Shown: one piece after another, positions 8,854 through 15,323 of the stretch
Position numbering within the stretch: the stretch's first letter is position 1
How the letters are laid out: each line of letters opens with the position of its first letter
NCBI RefSeq assembly: GCF_003667275.1
Contig: NZ_RCNV01000002.1
Coordinates: forward strand, 1 to 64,000
Direction of reading: 5' to 3'
DNA from: Mesonia aquimarina
GTDB taxonomy: Bacteria; Bacteroidota; Bacteroidia; Flavobacteriales; Flavobacteriaceae
Length of the DNA stretch: 64,000 nt
Made by a program: the position numbers and the translations under genes
The notes under the pieces: generated by a model
What the model saw: only the letters and a program-made list of their open reading frames with translations
What the model was told of the DNA's origin: nothing
Databases searched by the model: none

Positions 8854-8884
8854 AACAGTAAGATTTCTTACTAATCTTACTGTT
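8854..8884. promoter_or_regulatory. Perfect 11-bp inverted repeat, possible operator of the island
   Basis: AACAGTAAGAT (8854-8864) and ATCTTACTGTT (8874-8884) are perfect complements around a 9-nt loop that itself contains TTCTTACT. A further GGTAAGAT lies at 8846-8853. The T-run follows only on the plus strand, where no gene needs terminating, so an operator for the HTH proteins or an RNA element is as likely as a terminator. Confidence 0.5.
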
Positions 8885-8886
8885 TT

Positions 8887-9858
8887 TTATTGCAGATGTT
8901 GGATAATATTGTCTATTTCTTCCTTTTCTTTAGGGTTGTGAACTTTATTTTTATAAAGGTTGTTAGCCTTTAAAGGTGTTCCTGTTTTGGTAATAAATTT
9001 ACCAGATTGTTCTACGGTAGATTTTTTAAGGTTGGTAAAATATGGTTTGAGAACATCCAACACATAACTAAATTGTGTTGTCTCACACTGTAGATAAATC
9101 TTTGTGTCTAATTTTGTAAAATCATCAGCAATAAAGAGTTTATGTAAATCCTCAACAGATGTTCTGTTTTGTAATAAATCAATTCTAAATTGAAGTGTTT
9201 TAAAAACTGTTAACAAAGCATCGACGTTTTTACTTTTAAACCCAAAATTGTTTTTTTTCTTAAAAACAGGTTTAGAAACACTTTTTTCGACTTTTAACTT
9301 TAAACCTTTATAAGACGATATAATTTTTTCTTGAGTTGGTTCTTCGTTAAAAAATACTTCGTGTAGTTCTTCGATAGTATAAATTTCTGTATCACTCAAT
9401 TCTGAAAATCGTTCTTGAAGTTCCATAAAAAGCATCATCGCATTAGCCTTTAAAAATGAAATGATATAAGCTTCATCTGATTTATCATTATTAGTAGGCT
9501 TTAAATATAAACTTTCATCAAGATCATTTTCAGAAATGTAATTGCTAATCTGGGTTAAATAATTTGTAATTCGATTAAATTCTTTGTCATAGAGGAAAGA
9601 CAAATGACCAGGTGTTGAATTTGCTTCAAGGGTATCATTAATAGCATTAAACTTTTTGATATAATCGTTTTCAATTAGTTTAATGTAATATTTACGCTTG
9701 TTTGAATATGCTTTTTTAAAGTCGATTTCATAATTAGGCGTGGTTATAGGATATTCTTTTTTAAAGCCATTTAATAGCTCTTTAAATTGGTTTTCGGTTC
9801 TTTTATCATCAGTAACCTTTTCCACATACAGTAAGTCAATAAATAGGTCTTTAGCCAT
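8887..9858 (-). CDS. Integrase-coupled protein of unknown function
   Basis: A 323-residue soluble protein rich in Lys, Glu and Asn. I do not recognise a domain with confidence. The C-terminal third (LQCETTQFSYVLDVLKPYF, then SGKFITKTGTPLKANNLYK) resembles proteins found directly after integrases in Bacteroidota elements, including RteC-like excision regulators, but the match is from memory and weak. The ATG shares one base with the integrase stop codon (TAATG), so translation is coupled. A role in control of integration or excision is inferred from position only. Confidence 0.7.
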   Translation of the reverse strand: MAKDLFIDLLYVEKVTDDKRTENQFKELLNGFKKEYPITTPNYEIDFKKAYSNKRKYYIKLIENDYIKKFNAINDTLEANSTPGHLSFLYDKEFNRITNYLTQISNYISENDLDESLYLKPTNNDKSDEAYIISFLKANAMMLFMELQERFSELSDTEIYTIEELHEVFFNEEPTQEKIISSYKGLKLKVEKSVSKPVFKKKNNFGFKSKNVDALLTVFKTLQFRIDLLQNRTSVEDLHKLFIADDFTKLDTKIYLQCETTQFSYVLDVLKPYFTNLKKSTVEQSGKFITKTGTPLKANNLYKNKVHNPKEKEEIDNIIQHLQ

Positions 9859-10964
9859 TATAAATCCAATTTAATTTTATTAGCAGCTTCTTTCTTTTTA
9901 TCATCAATGACTTTAGCGTAAATTTGAGTTGTTTTTAAGTTCTTATGACCTAACATTTTTGATACTGTATAAATATCAGTACCTAAAGTTAGCTGCAATG
10001 TAGCAAATGAATGTCGCGCACAATGGAACGTGATATTCTTTTTAATTTCTGCATCTCCAACCCAATCTTTTAATAGGTCATAGTTTCTCTGAACATTATT
10101 TATATTCTCGAAAACTTTTTGAGTTGGTTCGCCTTTTTCTCCTAACAATTCAAATGCTTGTTCGGAAATTGGTAAGGTTTCAGCTCCTTTAGTTTTCTTT
10201 TGCTTAAATCTAATAAAATTCCCGTAACTTTCTGAATATTGGATTTCTGACCATTGTAGCTTTGTAATATCCGACCAACGCAAACCTGTAAGGCAAGAGA
10301 AAAGAAACGCATTTTTTAATTGTGGGTGTTTGCTATCTGTACTAAAAAGCTTTCTAACTTCTTCTAAAGTTAAAAATTCCATATGTGTATCTTCTTCTTT
10401 GAAGTTTTCAACATAAATTGCAGGATTGTATTGTATTACCTTTTCTTTAACCGCTTGACGTAATACCGCCAATAACTTTTTAAAATATGCAGATTTAGTA
10501 TTTTGGCTTAATTCTCGTTTACTTCTAGAAAGTGCCTTTTTATCTAAATACTCTTTAAAACCTTCAACCCATTCTTCATCAATTCTTTCAAAAGAAATAC
10601 CACTAGGATAATAAGCTTTTAAATGCTTTAAAGTACTATTCCATACTGCTAAATTTCCCTTGCTTTCTGAACGTCTTTCAATCCATTGTTCTAAATACAC
10701 AAAGAAGTTCCCTTGTTTCTTTTCCTTATTCTCAAAGCCATAAATATTATTTTGAATTTCTAGATGCCTTTTAGCTCTGATGCTTTCGGCAAGTTGCAAG
10801 ATTTTCTTATTCTCTAATTTCTGCGCTTTGGTTAAGGACCCTTTATCGGGTTCTGGTGTTAAATATAATTTCAAGTACTCGTATTTACGATTACCGTTTT
10901 CGTAATAATCAAGATATAAACTAATTCGTTTCCCTTTTCTGCGTTGGCGTAAAGTAACTTTCAT
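9858..10964 (-). CDS. Tyrosine recombinase (site-specific integrase)
   Basis: A 368-residue phage-type integrase. The N-terminal part includes an Arm-type DNA-binding region (about 1-75), followed by a SAM-like core-binding domain (about 85-185). The catalytic domain covers about 195-365. The catalytic set is visible: R229 (TGLRW), K257 (KKTKG), H314 and R317 (FHCARHSF), H340 (MLGHKN) and nucleophile Y349 (QIYAKV). It should insert and excise the island at 2.9-11 kb. A matching promoter lies at 11030-11060 and overlaps three GGCAACAA repeats. Confidence 0.95.
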   Translation of the reverse strand: MKVTLRQRRKGKRISLYLDYYENGNRKYEYLKLYLTPEPDKGSLTKAQKLENKKILQLAESIRAKRHLEIQNNIYGFENKEKKQGNFFVYLEQWIERRSESKGNLAVWNSTLKHLKAYYPSGISFERIDEEWVEGFKEYLDKKALSRSKRELSQNTKSAYFKKLLAVLRQAVKEKVIQYNPAIYVENFKEEDTHMEFLTLEEVRKLFSTDSKHPQLKNAFLFSCLTGLRWSDITKLQWSEIQYSESYGNFIRFKQKKTKGAETLPISEQAFELLGEKGEPTQKVFENINNVQRNYDLLKDWVGDAEIKKNITFHCARHSFATLQLTLGTDIYTVSKMLGHKNLKTTQIYAKVIDDKKKEAANKIKLDL

Positions 10965-11013
10965 TTTCCTTATATTTACTGTGTTAAACGATGTGTTGTA
11001 TTACTGTTAAATG

Positions 11014-11063
11014 GGCAACAATACGGCAACAAATATAAGCAAAAAAGGGTAGTTTGGCAACAA
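11014..11063. repeat. Three GGCAACAA repeats upstream of the integrase
   Basis: GGCAACAA occurs at 11014-11021, 11025-11032 and 11056-11063, all in the same orientation. The second and third overlap the -7 and -33 elements of the integrase promoter. They could be integrase arm-type sites or repressor sites. Confidence 0.55.
11030..11060 (-). promoter_or_regulatory. Integrase promoter, TTG-N20-TATATTTG
   Basis: On the minus strand a -33 TTG (11058-11060) is spaced 20 nt from a -7 TATATTTG (11030-11037), which fits the Bacteroidota housekeeping promoter. Transcription would start about 60 nt before the integrase ATG. Confidence 0.65.
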
Positions 11064-11104
11064 AAAAGAATACCAAAAACCCTATAAAACAATGATTAAT
11101 AGGT

Positions 11105-11250
11105 AGATAACAAATAAAAGAAAGATAATGAATTTCCTATCGGAAAGTCCTCGCAAATTTGCTATCTTCGGTTTATGGCGGAAAATCCTAGCGGATTTTC
11201 ACGCAACGAAACCATAGCCAATCACGTTGTGGCACATTTGAAAAAAGAAA
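11105..11250. other. Palindromic cassette-like leader before a broken gene
   Basis: The stretch contains GAAAATCC-TAGC-GGATTTTC, an 8-bp perfect hairpin at about 11180-11199, flanked by TATGG and CCATA that can extend the structure. GTTGTGGCACATTTG lies just before the next ATG. I recall leaders of this kind before unrelated small genes in Flavobacteriaceae, paired with AACGTTTGCCAACA-type tails; such a tail follows the gene at 11870-11885. The recombination mechanism is unknown. Confidence 0.35.
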
Positions 11251-11866
11251 ATGACATTCTACTTAATAATATTATTGATTTTTATTCTACTCATAATCGG
11301 ATTAATTTATTGGATTTTCCGAATATTTAAATCGTATAAAAAGGGAAATAAAAAGTCATTTTTCACTCAAGTTTCAATTCTTGGATTATTATTAATTGTA
11401 CTTACTTGGCAATTACAAATATTTCCATTTTCAAAAAACTTTTACATAAAGGAACAAACTGAAAAACTGATTGGAAAATCATTTTGGAGTTGGGAAGAAT
11501 ACGATTACGAAGGATTAGGAATTCGTGGAGAAGGATATACGCTTGACATTTATGAATTCAACGATGAAATGGCGGAATATTTTTCTAAGCCACCGACTGA
11601 TTTTATTCAAAACTATCCACCAGAAGAATTTGCGGACATAAAAATGGACGGAAACGCCCGTAAAAGAAAGTGATATCGAAACACTTGATTTTGTTACGCC
11701 AATTTACGGAGGTTGGAAAGGAGAAATTGTAGAACGCCAAGATTTTATAAAGTCTGTAGCTAACGAAAAAGGCGGTTTTTACGCTTACAAAAAAAACGGA
11801 GGAACTGATTTTTACTTAATTTCACCTAAACGGAATTTGATAATAATGATAAATCACAATATGTAA
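11251..11866 (+). pseudogene. Small membrane protein of unknown function, frameshifted
   Basis: The ATG frame encodes two hydrophobic segments (about residues 2-24 and 40-58) followed by a soluble acidic region, and stops at 11673. From about 11648 the +1 frame continues the same kind of protein (TETPVKESDIETLDFVTPIY and onward), with a natural stop at 11866. One base change in length near 11644-11648 would join both parts into about 205 residues. This is either a real pseudogene or a sequence error. I do not recognise the family. The flanks look cassette-like. Confidence 0.6.
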
Positions 11867-12581
11867 AAAAACGTTTGCCAACAAAGTACTGTGGTAAAAA
11901 ACAACTAAAAACTCATTAATTTTTTATTAAAGTACTTCTATGTGAATCATCATAAAGTAATCCTGAGTTTGCTATCGCAAAAGCTTGTTTCAGTGGCTTG
12001 TTGCATACGGCAATTGACACCCATTTTTTGCCTGTGTCTTCCACTCTTTCGTTTCTTAATCATCAGACAAGTTGCTAATATCAGCTCATTATTAAGAAAC
12101 TAGGGTTACAATACAATGTTCTCTTTAAATATATCAAACGTATTCCACTTCGAATACATCCTAATAAAAAAATAACTACCTCGAATATAAACTCTTAAAT
12201 ATTTATCATAACCTCCTATTATAAGCAATAAAGCCAAATTATGTTGTATCATTACCAGCTATTCAAAAGAAACGTACAAGCCTTTAAAAGAGGAAATATT
12301 TAAAATTGAGCTCAGTTCTACTTCGGCTCCTATAGCCGGCCAGACATTTACCTCCACTTTCTTAGCTTCGTCATGCCTTGCTATTATTTCCTGTTGCATA
12401 TTATATTATAAAAAAGACTTGCTATAGGAGTTTATCTTGCTTAACCATAAAACACTGCATCCTGCTAAAATTGTAAAAGTGCTAAGGATACTGGATTGAT
12501 TATTCTGTTAGGCTTAGACTGTATTAGTAAATTATCTCGAGACAAGCCGCTAGACATGTAAACCCCTTGGCGGCACCAATA
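11867..12581. other. Gene-poor stretch between the cassette and the thiamine receptor
   Basis: No convincing gene is present. A 46-codon ORF on the minus strand (12259-12399, beginning MQQEIIARHDEAKK) is the longest fragment of note; it has no recognisable domain and may be a remnant. A 10-bp inverted repeat GTTTCTTAAT/ATTAAGAAAC lies at 12051-12060 and 12091-12100 around a 30-nt loop. The left end carries the tail AACGTTTGCCAACA after the broken gene. Confidence 0.5.
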
Positions 12582-12584
12582 AAA

Positions 12585-12616
12585 AAACGGCTTAGATTTC
12601 TCTAAACCGTTTTTTA
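12585..12616 (-). terminator. Terminator of the riboswitch-controlled TonB receptor gene
   Basis: AAACGGCTTAGA pairs with TCTAAACCGTTT around a TTTC loop (one mismatch), with A/T runs on both sides. It lies just after the stop at 12633. Confidence 0.75.
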
Positions 12617-12632
12617 TATAATATAATTTTAT

Positions 12633-15035
12633 TTAAAATTTAAGCGTAATTCCGGCTAAAAAATTAGTTGTTGCTTGCGGATAATATCCTGCACCTTCAA
12701 CAGTTTCAAAACCACTTGGAAATGTTCCGTTTTGCACATCGTAGCTAAAATAATAGCCATTAGAAACATACTTTTCATTAAAGATATTATTCACCAAAGC
12801 GGTAAACACAACTTCTTTAAAAAGCGGTGCAGTTTTCCATTGATATTGAACATTAAAATCATTTACGAAATAACTATCTAAAAGGGAGGCGTCCGACTCA
12901 ATATTACTCATGTATTGTTCACCTACAAACTTGCTTAAAAAATTAAGCTGTAAATTTTTTACGGGACTGTAACGAATCATATTTCCGGCAACAATTTCGG
13001 GTGAAAAAGAAATATCCGTATCGCCAAAATTTTGCTGTTGTCCATTAAAACGAGCGCTAAAATCTTGATTTTTATTTTGACTCAAGGCTACATTAGGACG
13101 AATGCTTAGTTGGTCAGTCACTTTAATTGTTGCATCAACTTCTAATCCTAGTCGGTAACTATCGCCACTATTCTCACGCACTGCCGCTCCTTCATCATCA
13201 ATTGCTCCGGTAAGTACCAACTGATTTTGATAATCCATATAGTACCCGTTTACATTTAATTGAAGTTTTTCTGAAGCAAAACGCCAACCCAATTCAAAAT
13301 CGTCTAAACGCTCTTCTTCCGGATATGGATTTCCGCTAAACAATGCATTCTCATAATCGGTTCGTGTTGGCTCACGATGCGCTCTTGCAAAAGAAGCGTA
13401 AAACCGATTCTTTACATTTAATTGGTAAGTCAATCCAAATTTAGGATTGAAAAACGAAAATGAATCATCTATAGCTAACGCGATCCCTTCTTCTAATGGC
13501 CCTTGCGTGTCATAATTTATATTACGAAGCTGAAGATCTCCAAAAACGGCTAAGTTACTCGTAAGCGAATAGGTGATCTTTCCATATATATTAAAATCGG
13601 TTTTGGTAGCTTCATTTTCATAGTAGGGCTCAAACGGATCATTATTTTGTGCAAAACGCGTGTAAATAACTTCCCCAAAATGATCACCTATATACTTATT
13701 CCATCCCCCACCTATTACGGCATCAAGTTTTGAGTTTTCATAATTTAAGCTGAATGTGGTTCCGAAAAAATGATTATCTAACCAACTGGTATTGACCAAG
13801 TCTGATGTAGTTACTTCTGCTCCGTTAGCCATAAAGTTTGGTAAACCATAAAGACTTAAACTGGCATCTTCCTGGTATTCTTCGTAATAGCCTCTACCGC
13901 GTGTATAGTGTAAAGCCATGTTAGAAGACCAATTAGCATCATAGGTCTGATTCCATAACAATTGATAATGATCTTGCTGGTAATTATCGGTTTGGTTGTC
14001 ATAGAACTTTTCATTACCGGCTTCATCGGTGTAAATTCCGGCGGGATTATAGGTTCTATCGTTTTTCAAAGTCTCTTCATCAATACCGTACCAAGCTTGA
14101 TAAGTGCGTTCTTTACCTCCAAACATTAAGGCTTTTATAAGCGTATTATCTTCTACATAAGTTCCTTGTAGAAAATACGATTTCAGTTCAGATTCGGCGC
14201 GATCAATATAACCGTCACTTTTTATAAGTGATGCTCTTCCGGCAAACTCCCAATGATCATTAAACAAACCGGTACTAAATTTAGCAGTATGCTTATGCGT
14301 GTTATACGAACCGTAGCTATTAGCCACTTCAGCATAAGCTTCTTCGCTGTAGCGATCTGTTAAAATATTAATACTGGCTCCAAACGCCCCAGCACCATTG
14401 GTTGATGTTCCTACTCCGCGTTGCAATTGTAAATTCTCTGTAGAGGAAGCAAAATCCCCCAGATTTACCCAAAAACTCCCCTGACTTTCTGAATCGTTGT
14501 AAGGTACACCGTTAATGGTTACATTAGTTCGAGTAGCATCGCTACCACGAACACGAAGACTGGTATAGCCTACTCCGGCTCCGGCATCGGTAGTGGTCAC
14601 TACTGAAGGTAAATAACTCATCAACACCGGAATGTCTTGACCTAAATTTCGCTCTTCAATCTCCTCATTTGTTAAATTACTATAGGTAATAGGTGAATCT
14701 GCATCTACCCGAATTGAAGAAAGAAAAACTTGGTCTAAGGTTTCTTGTGCATTAGTTAAATCGACATCTAAAGTTGTGTCTTTCGTTAAATTTACCTCAA
14801 CGGTTTTACTGTTCCCGTAAGAGAATTTGAGGGTGTAAGTTCCCGACGGCAGCTTTAGCTGGTACTCACCCTCTAAATCGGTCATCGTACCCTTACCGGT
14901 TTCTTGAACAACCACATTTACACCGGGTAAAGTTTCTCCTTTACTGGTGACTTTTCCACTTAACGTGAATTCTTGCTGAGCAAAAACACAGAGGTTAATC
15001 ATAAAAAAGATTGCGAAAAATAATACGTTTTTCAT
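12633..15035 (-). CDS. TonB-dependent outer-membrane receptor under a TPP riboswitch, predicted thiamine uptake
   Basis: An 800-residue outer-membrane transporter. Residues 1-20 are a signal peptide ending in VFAQ. A carboxypeptidase-regulatory-like domain covers about 22-105 (LSGKVTSKGETLPGVNVVVQ). The plug is at about 115-230 (YTSLRVRGSDATRTNVTING, QRGVGTSTNGAGAFGASINI), and a 22-strand-type barrel ends in AGITLKF. The sequence alone resembles generic siderophore/vitamin receptors, but the TPP aptamer directly upstream makes thiamine or a thiamine precursor the likely substrate. TPP-regulated receptors of this sort are known in Bacteroidetes as thiamine-related outer-membrane proteins. It is monocistronic, with a terminator behind it. 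Confidence 0.88.
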   Translation of the reverse strand: MKNVLFFAIFFMINLCVFAQQEFTLSGKVTSKGETLPGVNVVVQETGKGTMTDLEGEYQLKLPSGTYTLKFSYGNSKTVEVNLTKDTTLDVDLTNAQETLDQVFLSSIRVDADSPITYSNLTNEEIEERNLGQDIPVLMSYLPSVVTTTDAGAGVGYTSLRVRGSDATRTNVTINGVPYNDSESQGSFWVNLGDFASSTENLQLQRGVGTSTNGAGAFGASINILTDRYSEEAYAEVANSYGSYNTHKHTAKFSTGLFNDHWEFAGRASLIKSDGYIDRAESELKSYFLQGTYVEDNTLIKALMFGGKERTYQAWYGIDEETLKNDRTYNPAGIYTDEAGNEKFYDNQTDNYQQDHYQLLWNQTYDANWSSNMALHYTRGRGYYEEYQEDASLSLYGLPNFMANGAEVTTSDLVNTSWLDNHFFGTTFSLNYENSKLDAVIGGGWNKYIGDHFGEVIYTRFAQNNDPFEPYYENEATKTDFNIYGKITYSLTSNLAVFGDLQLRNINYDTQGPLEEGIALAIDDSFSFFNPKFGLTYQLNVKNRFYASFARAHREPTRTDYENALFSGNPYPEEERLDDFELGWRFASEKLQLNVNGYYMDYQNQLVLTGAIDDEGAAVRENSGDSYRLGLEVDATIKVTDQLSIRPNVALSQNKNQDFSARFNGQQQNFGDTDISFSPEIVAGNMIRYSPVKNLQLNFLSKFVGEQYMSNIESDASLLDSYFVNDFNVQYQWKTAPLFKEVVFTALVNNIFNEKYVSNGYYFSYDVQNGTFPSGFETVEGAGYYPQATTNFLAGITLKF

Positions 15036-15145
15036 CCGTAATAATAGTTTACGAATAAAAGGGGCGATTATTCTTGATTAAAAATTTGATTAAAAAAAAT
15101 CCTGATACCAAACTCACGTTAAGTCTAGATCAGGAGTACATACAC

Positions 15146-15168
15146 AAAAAGCAGCTAGCTTGCTTTTT
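15146..15168 (-). terminator. Expression-platform hairpin of the TPP riboswitch
   Basis: AAAAAGCA and TGCTTTTT form a perfect 8-bp stem with a 7-nt loop directly 3' of the aptamer on the minus strand. The stem ends in a T-run, as in transcriptional attenuation. It lies about 110 nt before the receptor ATG. Confidence 0.6.
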
Positions 15169-15170
15169 GA

Positions 15171-15240
15171 ATTCCCTTGGCAGCATTACCCGCCCAGGTT
15201 CTTTGGGTATGATCTCAGCCTTACGGCACCCCTTTGAGAT
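15171..15240 (-). ncRNA. TPP (thiamine pyrophosphate) riboswitch aptamer
   Basis: On the minus strand the conserved THI-box blocks occur in order: GGGGTGCC, then GGCTGAGA, ACCC, GAACCTG, and GGGTAATGCTGCCAAGGGAA. This is the standard TPP aptamer layout: the CUGAGA motif binds the pyrimidine and the GCCAAGGGA side binds the pyrophosphate. It lies between a -7 element at 15247-15254 and the receptor gene at 12633-15035, and should lower receptor expression when TPP is plentiful. Confidence 0.93.
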
Positions 15241-15246
15241 TTGCGG

Positions 15247-15254
15247 CAAAACTA
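15247..15254 (-). promoter_or_regulatory. -7 element (TAGTTTTG) for the riboswitch transcript
   Basis: TAGTTTTG on the minus strand fits TAnnTTTG and lies 6 bp before the aptamer, so the RNA would start almost exactly at the aptamer 5' end. No clear TTG was seen at standard spacing. Confidence 0.55.
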
Positions 15255-15307
15255 ATGCTTATTTTTTAATTTACCATAATTTTAAGTGCTTTATCAAACT
15301 AGGATAG

Positions 15308-15315
15308 TAAATTTG
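15308..15315 (+). promoter_or_regulatory. -7 element (TAAATTTG) before the hybrid kinase gene
   Basis: TAAATTTG matches TAnnTTTG. It is only 8 bp before the GTG at 15324, so the transcript would be leaderless or nearly so. Confidence 0.35.
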
Positions 15316-15323
15316 AATTTATT

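Noticed and set aside
11867-12581. Possible integron attC sites around the cassette-like unit
   Set aside because: Neither flank matches the canonical GTTRRRY/RYYYAAC core, and no integron integrase is in the window. I keep only the weaker statement that the flanks look cassette-like.
15074-15307. A 77-codon plus-strand ORF upstream of the hybrid kinase
   Set aside because: It lies across the minus-strand TPP riboswitch and its attenuator, and its protein has no recognisable features. The RNA element explains the sequence.
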